Positions 45,664-54,816 are shown, numbered from the stretch's first letter. The stretch is 64,000 bases of DNA from Pelotomaculum_C sp050950345 (GCA_050950345.1 JBMNHK010000007.1:1-64000), one strand, 5' to 3'. The notes: generated by a model not told the origin, from the sequence alone. Made by a program: numbers and translations.

Positions 45664-48324
45664 TCAAACCGCTTCATTACGGCCGCAGCATTTTTTGTAT
45701 TTCTTACCGCTGCCGCAAGGACAGGGGGCATTTCTGCCGATTTTATCCTCCCGGCGCACCGGTTGTTTCTGGCCTTCCTCAGCGTAGCGGTTTTCTACCA
45801 CCTGGCGGGGTTTTTCCTGCTGGGGCTCAGCTAATCTAACCCGGAAGATGTAGCGAACCACATCGTCCTGGATGGCATCAACCATATTCTGGAACATCTC
45901 ATAGCCTTCAAACTTGTATTCGATGAGAGGATCCTTCTGCCCGTAAGCACGCAGGCCGATCCCTTCCCGGAGCTGATCCATGGCGTCCAGGTGGTCCATC
46001 CATTTTTCGTCAACAATACGCAGCATCACAGCGCGCTCGATTTCCCGCATGGTGGCGGGGCCCAGTTCCGCTTCCCTGGCTTCGTAAATAGCATGGGCTT
46101 TTTCCACCAGGAAATTTTGCATTTCCTGGCGGCCCATATCCTCCAGATCCTCCGTCGTCAAAGTATGACCGGGCAGGAAATATTGTTCGGCATATTCCAA
46201 AAGGCTCTTTAAATCCCACTCTTCAGGAATAACCCCTTCCGGGGCATAAGTGCCGATGGCCCGTTGGACACAGCTTTCAATCATATCCAGGATATTGTCC
46301 TTCAGATCCTCTCCCGTGAGGACCTGCCGGCGCTGGGCATAGATCAACTCGCGCTGCTGGTTCATGACATCATCGTACTCCAGCACATGCTTGCGGATGT
46401 CAAAGTTGCGGTTTTCCACCCGTTTTTGCGCCGTCTCAATGGACTTGGTGATCATATTGTGCTCAATGGGCACATCATCTTCTATCCCCAGGCGCTCCAT
46501 GACACCCGAAATATTATCCGAACCGAAGAGGCGCATCAGATCGTCTTCCAGGGAGCTGAAAAACTGGGTTGAACCAGGATCACCCTGGCGGCCGCAACGG
46601 CCGCGCAACTGATTGTCTATGCGCCTGCTCTCATGGCGTTCGGTACCGATAATATGCAGGCCACCCAGGGCCTTTACCCGCTCCCGCTCCTCTTCCGTCT
46701 GGCGCCGGTATTTCTCCAGCAGCTCCTGGTACTTGGAGCTGTTCGCCAGCTCAGCATCCGGAGCTATTTCCCCTGCCGTTTCAAATCCCTGGCCGGTTTT
46801 CCTCAGCTCCTGGCGCGCCAGAAACTCCGGATTGCCGCCCAATACGATATCTGTACCGCGTCCGGCCATGTTGGTGGCAATAGTAACAGCGCCGAGCCTT
46901 CCTGCTTGCGCTACTATTTCGGCTTCTTTATCATGGAATTTTGCGTTCAGAACCTGGTGCGGGATCCTTTTTCGCTTCAGCATGCTGCTCAGGATTTCCG
47001 ACTTTTCGATGGAGATGGTACCCACAAGCACCGGCTGGCCCTGGGCATGCCGCTGGACAATTTCGTCCACCACGGCCTTGAATTTGGCCTTCTCCGTTTT
47101 ATAAATCACATCCGCCATATCCTTACGCAACATGGGCTTATTAGTGGGGATGACCACAACATCCAAACCGTAAATCTTTTTAAATTCCTGCTCCTCGGTC
47201 TCCGCGGTACCGGTCATACCTGCCAGCTTGTTGTACATTCTGAAGTAATTCTGGAAGGTAATCGTAGCCAGGGTTTGTGATTCGCGCTCAATCTTCACGC
47301 CTTCCTTGGCTTCAATGGCCTGGTGCAAACCATCACTGTAACGGCGTCCGAACATCAACCGGCCGGTGAACTCATCGACGATAATAACTTCACCGTCTTT
47401 GACCACATAGTCTCTATCCCGTTTCATTAAACCGTGGGCTTTGAGGGCCTGGTTTAGATGGTGGGTGAGCTCGATGTTCTTGTCATCATACAGGTTCTCC
47501 ACACCGAGGAACTTCTCCACTTTGGCCACCCCGGCCTCGGTGATGGTGGCGGTATGGGCTTTTTCATCTACATTGTAATCTTCTCCAGGCTTTAGCCTGG
47601 GTACAATCCTGGCGAAAGTATAGTAAAGATCAGTGGACTTCTCCGCCTGCCCGGAGATGATCAGGGGGGTTCTGGCCTCATCCACCAGAATGCTGTCCAC
47701 CTCGTCCACGATGGCATAATTGAGTTCACGCTGCACCAGCTGATCCGGGTGGTGGGCCATGTTATCTCTCAGGTAGTCAAAGCCGAACTCGTTATTGGTG
47801 CCATATGTGATATCGGCCAGGTAAGAGCGCCTGCGCTCATCCCAACCCAAACCATGGACAATCAAGCCGACGCTCAAGCCCAGGTATTGGTAAATCTGCC
47901 CCATCCATTCACTGTCCCGGCGCGCCAGGTAATCGTTTACCGTTATCACATGGACACCTTTGCCTGACAGCGCATTCAAATAAACCGGCAAGGTGGCCAC
48001 CAGAGTTTTTCCTTCACCGGTCTTCATCTCTGCAATGCGGCCCTGGTGCAAGACCAGGCCGCCCATCAATTGGACATCAAAATGCCGCATCCCCAGCACC
48101 CGCCGGGAAGCTTCACGCACAACAGCAAAGGCTTCCGGCAGAAGGTCATCCAGGGTCTCACCCCGCTCCAGCCTTTCCTTGAAGACTTGCGTTTTGCCTT
48201 TAAGCTCTTCCTCGGACAACCTCAGCATAGCCGGTTCCTGCTCATTGACCGCGGTCACAACCCGCTGCAGTTTCTTAACTTCACGGGCATTATCATCAAG
48301 CCAGTCCTTAATAAAACCGAACAT
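45664..48324 (-). CDS. secA: Protein translocase subunit SecA
   Basis: The product has 886 residues. It is the ATPase that drives proteins through SecYEG. Visible motifs are the Walker A region AEMKTGEGKTLVATLP, DEVDSILVDEARTPLIISG, the second nucleotide-binding fold TIATNMAGRGTDIVLGGN and GRCGRQGDPGSTQFF, the helical scaffold, and a C-terminal zinc finger GRNAPCPCGSGKKYKKCCG that binds SecB or membrane lipid. AGAGGTGAT precedes ATG 48324. prfB follows 58 nt later on the same strand. Confidence 0.98.
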   Translation of the reverse strand: MFGFIKDWLDDNAREVKKLQRVVTAVNEQEPAMLRLSEEELKGKTQVFKERLERGETLDDLLPEAFAVVREASRRVLGMRHFDVQLMGGLVLHQGRIAEMKTGEGKTLVATLPVYLNALSGKGVHVITVNDYLARRDSEWMGQIYQYLGLSVGLIVHGLGWDERRRSYLADITYGTNNEFGFDYLRDNMAHHPDQLVQRELNYAIVDEVDSILVDEARTPLIISGQAEKSTDLYYTFARIVPRLKPGEDYNVDEKAHTATITEAGVAKVEKFLGVENLYDDKNIELTHHLNQALKAHGLMKRDRDYVVKDGEVIIVDEFTGRLMFGRRYSDGLHQAIEAKEGVKIERESQTLATITFQNYFRMYNKLAGMTGTAETEEQEFKKIYGLDVVVIPTNKPMLRKDMADVIYKTEKAKFKAVVDEIVQRHAQGQPVLVGTISIEKSEILSSMLKRKRIPHQVLNAKFHDKEAEIVAQAGRLGAVTIATNMAGRGTDIVLGGNPEFLARQELRKTGQGFETAGEIAPDAELANSSKYQELLEKYRRQTEEERERVKALGGLHIIGTERHESRRIDNQLRGRCGRQGDPGSTQFFSSLEDDLMRLFGSDNISGVMERLGIEDDVPIEHNMITKSIETAQKRVENRNFDIRKHVLEYDDVMNQQRELIYAQRRQVLTGEDLKDNILDMIESCVQRAIGTYAPEGVIPEEWDLKSLLEYAEQYFLPGHTLTTEDLEDMGRQEMQNFLVEKAHAIYEAREAELGPATMREIERAVMLRIVDEKWMDHLDAMDQLREGIGLRAYGQKDPLIEYKFEGYEMFQNMVDAIQDDVVRYIFRVRLAEPQQEKPRQVVENRYAEEGQKQPVRREDKIGRNAPCPCGSGKKYKKCCGRNEAV

Positions 48325-48517
48325 ATAGAATTATCACCTCTTAGACCAAATCCTGTCTAACCTGCCTGGCAACCCTGGGTCAGATGTAGCCAACAAAATT
48401 GCCGGCAAGCCGTCCTGGAGAAAACCGCTAACCAAAAAACTAACCATCAAAATATTATACTGCGCTACGCTGGCCCCGTCAACGACCACCTTGACACCTG
48501 ACACGGGTGACAAGGGG

Positions 48518-48651
48518 GTGACAAGGGGACGGTTCTCTTGACACGTCTTCTCGCACGGATGCGTGACATGGGGACGGTTCTCTTGACATGCGTGACATGG
48601 GGACGGTTCTCTTGACACACCCCGGTGACATGTGTGACATGGGGACGGTTC
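48518..48651. repeat. Palindromic repeat cluster B (GGGACGG core, GTGACA arms)
   Basis: Three full 27-nt units begin at 48518, 48563 and 48592 and a partial one at 48634. Each has GTGACA, then A or T, then the core GGGGACGGTTCTCT, then TTGACA. It lies upstream of secA in a spacer without genes. Confidence 0.85.
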
Positions 48652-48778
48652 GAGACCACTGAAAAAGCCTAGTTAAAAACACAAAAAGCATCCCCACCTA
48701 TAGTAAATTAAGTCGCTACAACAAAATATACCGGGGGATGCTTTTATGCAAGTTGAAACCACCTTTAAGTAAGGCAGC
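48652..48778 (+). mobile_element. Relic of an insertion-sequence end
   Basis: Inverted arms AAAAGCATCCCC (48684-48695) and GGGGATGCTTTT (48734-48745) precede an ATG and a short frame MQVETTFK that stops at once. This looks like the left end and first codons of a transposase gene cut off by later events. It is framed by repeat clusters B and C. The family cannot be named. Confidence 0.4.
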
Positions 48779-48783
48779 TTCGG

Positions 48784-48851
48784 ATGACACAGGGACGGTT
48801 CTTGTCATGGATATCCGGATATCAGATGACAAGAGAACCGTCCCCTTGTCA
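48784..48851. repeat. Palindromic repeat cluster C (GGGACGG core, TGACA arms)
   Basis: One unit at 48784-48808 (ATGACA arms, TGTCAT end) and one in reverse at 48827-48851 (TGACAAG and CTTGTCA arms) face each other around the 14-bp palindrome GATATCCGGATATC (48810-48823). Confidence 0.82.
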
Positions 48852-48870
48852 CAGTTTCGGTTCTGTGTGG

Positions 48871-48901
48871 CAAAAAACGGCGCGCCCCTAGAGGCGCGCC
48901 G
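48871..48901 (-). terminator. Rho-independent terminator of hpf
   Basis: CGGCGCGCC 48878-48886 and GGCGCGCCG 48893-48901 form a 9-bp GC stem with a 6-nt loop. On the minus strand it is followed by six T residues. Confidence 0.88.
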
Positions 48902-48988
48902 CTTGTCGATCTGCTTTGTCGATCTATTTTAAGTTTACATTATACAGTGGGGTAAATTTTCCGTCGCCTTTAACCTGTACGCGCCAGT

Positions 48989-49510
48989 TTAAAACTCAGG
49001 CTCGATGAGGCCATAATTGCCATCCTTGCGCTTGTATACCACGTTTACCTGTTCGGTATCGGCATTGGAAAACACAAAGAAATTATGTCCCAGCAGGTTC
49101 ATTTGGAGAATAGCTTCGTCAACAGGCATAGGCTTTATAGCAAACCGCTTAGTCCGCACCAATCTTGGACCATCTGCCTCAGGCGATGCTGCCGCAGGCC
49201 GCTGGTCACCAATAAACCGAATACCCCTTTTTTGCAGCTTGCCTTTGAACTTGCTGATCTGTTTCTCCAGCTTTTCCACCACCAGATCAATGGACGTGTA
49301 CATATCCGTGGTGGTTTCTTCTCCCCGCAGGAGCATCCCGTTAAGGGGTATAGTAACTTCAATCCGGTGTGATTCTTTTTCCACTGTTAAAGTAACCTGG
49401 GCATCACCCAAGTTATCAATGTATTTGTCCAGCTTGCCAACCCGTTTTACAACATAGTCCTTCAAGGCACCCGTCAATTCAATATTCCTGCCACGCACCT
49501 GTACATTCAT
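48989..49510 (-). CDS. hpf: Ribosome hibernation promoting factor, long form
   Basis: The product has 173 residues, the long HPF type found in Firmicutes. The N-terminal S30AE domain (MNVQVRGRNIELTGALKDYV, DAQVTLTVEKESHRIEVTIPLNG) binds the small subunit. The C-terminal domain (VRTKRFAIKPMPVDEAILQMNLLGHNFFVFSNADTEQVNVVYKRKDGNYGLIEP) dimerises two ribosomes into 100S particles. GGAAGGAG precedes ATG 49510. It has its own terminator, so it is a single-gene unit. Confidence 0.96.
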   Translation of the reverse strand: MNVQVRGRNIELTGALKDYVVKRVGKLDKYIDNLGDAQVTLTVEKESHRIEVTIPLNGMLLRGEETTTDMYTSIDLVVEKLEKQISKFKGKLQKRGIRFIGDQRPAAASPEADGPRLVRTKRFAIKPMPVDEAILQMNLLGHNFFVFSNADTEQVNVVYKRKDGNYGLIEPEF

Positions 49511-49583
49511 CCACCAACACTCCTTCCACTTTCTTAGTATATTGTTACCAAAACAAGTGAAAACTTGCTAAAAGCGGAGAAGT

Positions 49584-49606
49584 AAAAACCCCAGTCCTGG
49601 CTGGGG
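49584..49606 (-). terminator. Rho-independent terminator of the cold-shock gene
   Basis: CCCCAG 49589-49594 and CTGGGG 49601-49606 form a 6-bp stem with a 6-nt loop, followed on the minus strand by five T residues. Confidence 0.8.
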
Positions 49607-49615
49607 AAAAGCACT

Positions 49616-49813
49616 CTATAATTTAACTACGTTAGCCGCCTGCGGCCCCCGTACTCCTTCGACGATATCAAACTCAACCTCTTGACCTTCGTTCAAGGTC
49701 TTAAAACCTTCTTCATTGATGGCCGAGAAATGCACAAACACATCCGCGCCATCCTCCTGCTCAATGAAGCCATAGCCTTTTTCTTGATTAAACCACTTTA
49801 CTTTACCTAACAC
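49616..49813 (-). CDS. Cold-shock protein (CspA family)
   Basis: The product has 65 residues and a single cold-shock domain. RNP1 is KGYGFIEQ and RNP2 is DVFVHFSAI. It begins MLGKVKWFNQEKGYGF and ends GPQAANVVKL, both standard. It binds single-stranded nucleic acid as an RNA chaperone. GGAGGTG precedes ATG 49813. The spacer upstream is unusually long (about 350 nt) and may include a long 5' leader, common in cold-shock mRNAs. Confidence 0.96.
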   Translation of the reverse strand: MLGKVKWFNQEKGYGFIEQEDGADVFVHFSAINEEGFKTLNEGQEVEFDIVEGVRGPQAANVVKL

Positions 49814-50022
49814 GAATACACCTCCAAAAACTTGACAAACCCAAGCATTTTACTTTTACAGGTAAATACTAACACGGTAAGATAGCAATGTCAAGCCTTG
49901 CCAGCTATTGATTTGTTCCTGTTTTCTCAATCGCAACATACGGCACCATTTTCGAAGAGCTGTATGGGATTTTTTGGAATGTCGAAAAATTATTTGTTGA
50001 TCGTTGTTTGTGAAGAAACTCC

Positions 50023-50040
50023 TGTGGATAATGTGGATAA
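50023..50040 (+). promoter_or_regulatory. Two abutting perfect DnaA boxes
   Basis: TGTGGATAA (complement of the consensus TTATCCACA) occurs twice in direct succession, 50023-50031 and 50032-50040, in the gene-free stretch between the cold-shock gene and comFC. The rest of 49814-50166 is AT-rich and holds no gene I can support. Confidence 0.6.
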
Positions 50041-50166
50041 ACGTGTTAATAACTCATAAAATCAACGGTTTCAATGTTGACTACTCCCTGGAGCAATGAT
50101 TCATTGTGTCAAAAATCGTCAATCGCTGGCACGGTTTTTGTAGGTTTGTCATAAACCCGGGAATTT

Positions 50167-50919
50167 TTAAATATAGCGACCGGCAGCTGCCGTCAAGCCC
50201 AATACCTGCCTTGCGCCGGCCTCCCGCAAGGTTGAGGCGGCCTCCGCCATGGTGCTGCCGGTAGTTAATACATCATCAATCACCAAGACAACCTGCCCGG
50301 CAATAACTTCCGGTTTGGCGACCTTAAAGGCGCCATGCAAATTCTCTATCCTGGCGGCACGGTCTAAATTGGCCTGAGGCGGTGTATCAATAACCTTGAC
50401 CAGACAGCCCCCAGCCACAGGAAGGTTAAGGGCGCGGCCAAGCTCCCGGGCCAGCAAACCAGCTTGATTATATCCGCGCCGCCGCAGCTTTTCTCTGCTC
50501 AAAGGGACCGGCACGATTAATCCCGCTGTGGCGTAGAGGGGCTCCCGTTCGGCGGCTGCGAGCATCAGTTGGCCCAGTTGGGCCGACAGGCCGCGCCGTC
50601 CGGCATATTTGAAGCGATGGATTGTGTCTTTTAATATCCCTTCATAGGGCCCGCCGGCACGGACAAGTATATAGGGCCAGTCATGCTTGCGGCAATCAAA
50701 GCAAAGCCGGCTTTGGCCAGCGGAGCTTAATACCGCACCATGGGCAGCAAAACGGCCGCACCGTGCACAAAAGGGCTCCTGACGGTAAGCCGCAACCATA
50801 CCGGAGCAACCGGGGCAAAGCCCCCTGCCGGGGACCGGTGCGCCGCAAAAGGGACAACCCGGCGGCTGAGGGAAGATTAAATCCAACAAACCCTGCCATA
50901 TCGTTGACAACAAACTCAC
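50167..50919 (-). CDS. comFC: ComF family protein (amidophosphoribosyltransferase-like)
   Basis: The product has 250 residues. An N-terminal double zinc region (CPFCGAPV, CPGC, CARCGRF, CFDCRKHDW) precedes a phosphoribosyltransferase-like domain with the PRPP motif VVLVIDDVLTTGSTMAEA and the family block VPVPLSREKLRRRGYNQA. ComFC takes part in DNA uptake in competent bacteria. Start is GTG 50919. It follows the GGDEF gene by 29 nt. Confidence 0.93.
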   Translation of the reverse strand: MSLLSTIWQGLLDLIFPQPPGCPFCGAPVPGRGLCPGCSGMVAAYRQEPFCARCGRFAAHGAVLSSAGQSRLCFDCRKHDWPYILVRAGGPYEGILKDTIHRFKYAGRRGLSAQLGQLMLAAAEREPLYATAGLIVPVPLSREKLRRRGYNQAGLLARELGRALNLPVAGGCLVKVIDTPPQANLDRAARIENLHGAFKVAKPEVIAGQVVLVIDDVLTTGSTMAEAASTLREAGARQVLGLTAAAGRYI

Positions 50920-50948
50920 CCCGGTATAGTTGATGCCTCACATGGCGA

Positions 50949-52649
50949 TTACTTAACCAGATTTACAACTGCAGCCACAACCCTGTCACCGCCGGCCTCT
51001 TTGGCTCTATCCATAGCGCGCTGACCGGCCAGGAGCCAGCCGGTCCAATCTCCGGCATCCCGGGGAAACTCCGTGAAGCCGATACTGACGGTAATCCTTG
51101 TGCCCATACCGTTGACCCGGCGGAAAGTATGCCCCCGCACCCGCTCCTGCAGGTTTTCAGCCATTTCCCTTAAACGAGCCCCTTCCGCCCCCGGCAAGAG
51201 CAGGATGAACTCGTCCCCTCCATAACGAGCCACAAGATCCCCCTTGCGGGTGCCCGCTGCAACCAGGCCGGCCAGTTCGGAGAGCACCATTTCACCGGCT
51301 TCCCGTCCGTAACGCTGGTTGTAGGACTTGAACCGGTCAATATTCACCAGAACCAATCCCAGCGGGTAATTTGACTGGCTTGTCTGGTGACATAGCTGGT
51401 CTGCCAATTGGCTAAACCGGCTAAAATTGAGCAGCCCGGTGAGGCTGTCACGATAAGACATCTGCTGCAATTGCTCATGCAGGATGGCGTTCTCCAGGGC
51501 CACTTCCGCCTGACTGCACAGCACGGCCATAATGTGCAGATGGTCTTCGTCAAAAGCCTGGGGCTCCTTGTCCCCCAGGACAACGGCGCCCAGAGTTTCC
51601 CCCCTGGCACATAAGGGCAAGATCATTAAGGAGCGCATGACCTGGCCCAGTCCATCATCACTTCCGGCTCCGGGTTTCTGCCTGGTGTCATCAATTATTA
51701 AGGGTTCCCTGGTGTCCAGCACCCAACCCACAATACCCTCACCGGTATAGACGACGGTGCCGGCCAGGTATTTTGAGTATAAACCGGTAGTAGCGGCAGG
51801 CAGGAAAGTATTCTTTTCTTCTGAGCGGAGGTAAACCACCGCGCTATGGTAGGTCAAAGCTTTTCTGGCATTGATGAGAATTTGCTCCAGAATTTTTGAC
51901 GGGCCGGGATTTTCGTTCAAGCAGCGGGCTGTTTCATAAAAGGCTGTGAGCTCCTGATTGGTAACCTTAAGGCGAACATTAAGGCGCAGGATAAGCTGCA
52001 GGCCCAGCACTGAAATAAACAGCATCAGGGCCCCTGTTATACTCACAAAAGGATAGATCAGCCCAATCAACAGCCCCAGGGGAATCGTAAAGATGTAGGT
52101 CAACCCGTCCCATTTAACAGCGTCAAGCCAGACCAGTTGCTTCTGGCGCCGTCTTTGCGGCAAAAGGTAGAGATAAACCAGCAGGTGGTTGACAAGAACG
52201 TATACTACGATAAATGCCGCTATCGGCAGCGCGTTGGGCAGGCTAACCAGACCGGGGGCCCCGCCGCAAAACTGGAAGACCAGACCGGCTGCCACCGCCG
52301 CCAGTACATATTGCCCGGTGTTGAATAAGGTTGTGCGCAAGGGGTTGCCGCGATTAGCGATGCCCTGGCCGATGAAAGCAGCCAAACCGCTCACCCAGGC
52401 TGTTTCAGCTGAACCATAAATTAAAAAAGTAGCGAGCACCAGGGCAAAGGAACCGGACAACCGTCCATGTGGGAAGGTTACGGCCAACCATTCGGCCAAC
52501 ACCCCCAGCAGTACGATGAGCAGCAATTCACCGGTATGATCAAAATCCAGATACGGGAATAAGCGGTAGAGCTGCCATACCGCTAAAAAGATCACCAACC
52601 AGCTAATTGTAAAATGCAGAAGCCCTCCTTTAGGACGCAAGAAATTCAC
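50949..52649 (-). CDS. Membrane-bound GAF-GGDEF diguanylate cyclase
   Basis: The product has 566 residues. The first 215 residues hold seven or eight membrane segments of a MASE-like sensor. A GAF domain follows (about 245-390: FYETARCLNENPGPSKILE to AVLCSQAEVALENAIL), then GGDEF (about 400-560) with the intact active site ARYGGDEFILLLPG, so c-di-GMP synthesis is expected. No EAL domain is present. GTG 52649 is the likely start. The inhibitory-site RxxD is not obvious just before the motif. It lies between comFC and a GT2-like gene. Confidence 0.92.
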   Translation of the reverse strand: MNFLRPKGGLLHFTISWLVIFLAVWQLYRLFPYLDFDHTGELLLIVLLGVLAEWLAVTFPHGRLSGSFALVLATFLIYGSAETAWVSGLAAFIGQGIANRGNPLRTTLFNTGQYVLAAVAAGLVFQFCGGAPGLVSLPNALPIAAFIVVYVLVNHLLVYLYLLPQRRRQKQLVWLDAVKWDGLTYIFTIPLGLLIGLIYPFVSITGALMLFISVLGLQLILRLNVRLKVTNQELTAFYETARCLNENPGPSKILEQILINARKALTYHSAVVYLRSEEKNTFLPAATTGLYSKYLAGTVVYTGEGIVGWVLDTREPLIIDDTRQKPGAGSDDGLGQVMRSLMILPLCARGETLGAVVLGDKEPQAFDEDHLHIMAVLCSQAEVALENAILHEQLQQMSYRDSLTGLLNFSRFSQLADQLCHQTSQSNYPLGLVLVNIDRFKSYNQRYGREAGEMVLSELAGLVAAGTRKGDLVARYGGDEFILLLPGAEGARLREMAENLQERVRGHTFRRVNGMGTRITVSIGFTEFPRDAGDWTGWLLAGQRAMDRAKEAGGDRVVAAVVNLVK

Positions 52650-52658
52650 CCCGCTGGC

Positions 52659-53090
52659 TTATTTCGACAAATTCGGGGATTTACCTGCGCGCCAGGCTTT
52701 TAATTGGGAGAATACAGGGGCGTTAATCAGATCATGTCCGGCTAGCCCGCTAACGTCAACAACCTGAATGTGCACCCGGCCGTTTTCTGCCGGCGTGTCA
52801 TCAGGGTTATGGCGTAAGAGCAAATCAAAGTGGTAGAGCCGCTGAAGGCGCAGCAGCATTTCCGGCGTTTGATCCCGGGAACCGCCGTCGGCCACCTGTA
52901 CTTCGAATTCAGGCCATTGGCCCGCTAAAAAAAATAGTTTTCTTAAAAAGCCCTCCACCCAGAGTTCCTGATCTTTGACCACAATAACGACCCGCATCTG
53001 CGCTCTTGTTTTCGAAGCCACGGCAACTCTTCCTGCCAGATAGAAAGCTGCCGGCAACAGCACCGCCAGCAACAATAACAAGACCAGCAT
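52659..53090 (-). CDS. Short GT2-like protein with N-terminal membrane anchor
   Basis: The product has 143 residues. After one membrane segment (LVLLLLLAVLLPAAFYLAGRVAV) it reads RVVIVVKDQELWVEGFLRKL and VQVADGGSRDQTPEMLLRL, which look like the nucleotide-binding half of a family 2 glycosyltransferase (the DGGS.D.T pattern). The acceptor half is absent, so it is either a specialised short form or a truncated gene. It ends 10 nt before the GGDEF gene and is likely co-transcribed with it. Confidence 0.7.
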   Translation of the reverse strand: MLVLLLLLAVLLPAAFYLAGRVAVASKTRAQMRVVIVVKDQELWVEGFLRKLFFLAGQWPEFEVQVADGGSRDQTPEMLLRLQRLYHFDLLLRHNPDDTPAENGRVHIQVVDVSGLAGHDLINAPVFSQLKAWRAGKSPNLSK

Positions 53091-53229
53091 CGGCTATCAC
53101 CTCCCAGGGGCCTTACTGCACATTATGTGAGATAAAGCCCCCCGGTGCATGATCAGGGCAAGGGGCAATTTTCCATTACTCACCCTGGCTGCAATACTCC
53201 CATATACTAGGCAAAAAGGATGCTCTTAC

Positions 53230-53511
53230 ATGTTTTTCTTGAACCTGTTCAAAAGAAAGCAGCCGGTTCCAAAAGATCGCGGCAATAGACTGGAAATCAG
53301 GATCAACGGCGTTCTGGTCAAGCTGGAACGCTGTGGCGACCACCTTCCCGCAAATGAGCTTAGCGCCATCGTACCCCGGGCTGAAGTACACCGCAGGTAT
53401 TTCAAAGACGGCCAGCTCATTGCAGAAGAAGATATCATTGTCAATAGCCTGACCCTGGTTGACGCGCCGCGGCACCCTATTGCAGACACCCCTACCTCCG
53501 CCGGCCAATAA
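53230..53511 (+). CDS. Hypothetical protein
   Basis: The product has 93 residues when begun at ATG 53230 (MFFLNLFKRKQP), 10 nt after AAGGA. The frame extends upstream to 53149 without a ribosome site. I do not recognise a family. It is beta-rich and soluble apart from the first few residues (LEIRINGVLVKLERCGDHL, VHRRYFKDGQLIAEEDIIVNSLTLVD). It is a lone plus-strand gene between metK and the GT2-like gene, divergent from the latter. Confidence 0.55.
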   Translation: MFFLNLFKRKQPVPKDRGNRLEIRINGVLVKLERCGDHLPANELSAIVPRAEVHRRYFKDGQLIAEEDIIVNSLTLVDAPRHPIADTPTSAGQ

Positions 53512-53540
53512 AAAAAGCAGGTATATACACATACACCTGC
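53509..53540 (-). terminator. Rho-independent terminator of metK
   Basis: ACCTGC 53535-53540 and GCAGGT 53517-53522 form a stem with a 12-nt loop; on the minus strand seven T residues follow. Confidence 0.75.
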
Positions 53541-53589
53541 CTGGCGAAAAGAAATATTGCCCTAATCTTAATTGCTCTAAATATTATAA

Positions 53590-54816
53590 TTACAGCCCTG
53601 CACCTTTACGTAGCGCTGCAGCTTTATCTGTACGCTCCCAGGGCAGGTCCAGATCGGTCCGGCCAAAATGCCCGTAGGCGGCAACCTGCCGGTAGATGGG
53701 ACGGCACAGCTCCAGATCTTTAATAATACCTGCCGGCCTTAAGTCAAAGTGCTCGCGCACCAATTTAACCAGAGTCTCCTCGTCTACCTTGCCTGTCCCA
53801 AAGGTCTCTACCATAAGAGATACCGGGTGCGCCACACCGATAGCATAGGCGACCTGAAACTCACACCTGTCCGCCAACCCGGCGGCCACGATATTCTTCG
53901 CCACATAGCGGGCGGCATAGCTGGCAGAACGGTCCACCTTGGTGGGATCCTTACCGGAAAAGGCCCCGCCACCGTGACGGGCCATCCCCCCATATGTATC
54001 CACAATGATTTTACGGCCCGTAAGGCCGGTGTCCCCCTGAGGACCGCCGATGACAAAGCGCCCGGTGGGGTTCACCAATACCCGGGTTTTGGCGTCCATA
54101 TACTCCTGGGGTATTACCGGTTTGATTACGTGCTCAAGGGTTTCATTGGTAATCTGCTCCAGAGTCGCTTTCGGATCGTGCTGGGTGGAAACCACTACGG
54201 TATCAACACGTACCGGGCGATCACCCTCGTACTCAACGGTAACCTGGGTTTTTCCGTCCGGCCTCAAGTAAGGCATTACATCGGTCTTGCGAACCTCGGC
54301 CAGACGTCTGGCCAGCTGGTGCGCCAGTGAAATGGGCAACGGCATCAGTTCCGGCGTTTCGTTAACGGCATAACCGAACATCATACCCTGGTCGCCGGCG
54401 CCGGTTGCCTCCAACATATCTTCCAGAGCTTCGACACCGCGGCTCTCCAGGGCGCGGTCTACACCCAGGGCAATATCGCTTGATTGCTCGTCTATGGCAG
54501 TCAAAACCGCGCAGGTATCGCAATCAAAACCATACTTTGCCCGTGTATAACCGATCTCCCGCACGGTCTCCCGGGCAATTTTAGGTATATCCACATAGCA
54601 GTTGCAGGTAATCTCACCACTGACAAAAACCAGGCCGGTGGTCACCAGTGTTTCGCAGGCAACTCTAGCGGAAGGATCCTCTGCCAATATCGCATCCAGC
54701 ACTCCATCCGAAATCTGGTCGGCAATTTTATCGGGATGCCCCTCTGTAACCGACTCAGAGGTGAAAAGTCGTCTGTTCACATTAATCACAACCTTATTTA
54801 AGACTAGCCCGCTCAT
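53590..54816 (-). CDS. metK: S-adenosylmethionine synthetase
   Basis: The product has 408 residues from ATG 54816 (after GGGGG); GTG 54780 would give the more usual MNRRLFTSES start and 396 residues, but has a weaker site. It makes S-adenosylmethionine from methionine and ATP. Signatures are SVTEGHPDKIADQISD, the pentapeptide-type GAGDQGMMFGYA, and GGGAFSGKDPTKVDRSAAY-like GGGAFSGKDPTKVDRSASYAA. No SAM riboswitch could be identified in the 120 nt upstream. A TTGACA lies near 54926 on the minus strand. Confidence 0.97.
   Translation of the reverse strand: MSGLVLNKVVINVNRRLFTSESVTEGHPDKIADQISDGVLDAILAEDPSARVACETLVTTGLVFVSGEITCNCYVDIPKIARETVREIGYTRAKYGFDCDTCAVLTAIDEQSSDIALGVDRALESRGVEALEDMLEATGAGDQGMMFGYAVNETPELMPLPISLAHQLARRLAEVRKTDVMPYLRPDGKTQVTVEYEGDRPVRVDTVVVSTQHDPKATLEQITNETLEHVIKPVIPQEYMDAKTRVLVNPTGRFVIGGPQGDTGLTGRKIIVDTYGGMARHGGGAFSGKDPTKVDRSASYAARYVAKNIVAAGLADRCEFQVAYAIGVAHPVSLMVETFGTGKVDEETLVKLVREHFDLRPAGIIKDLELCRPIYRQVAAYGHFGRTDLDLPWERTDKAAALRKGAGL

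Noticed and set aside
48518..48651. Repeat cluster B as a CRISPR array
   Set aside because: Units are only 27 nt, the gaps are 2-18 nt and irregular, units are themselves palindromic, and no cas gene is present.
50023..50040. DnaA boxes as the chromosomal origin
   Set aside because: Only two boxes, and none of the usual origin genes (dnaA, dnaN, rpmH) is nearby.
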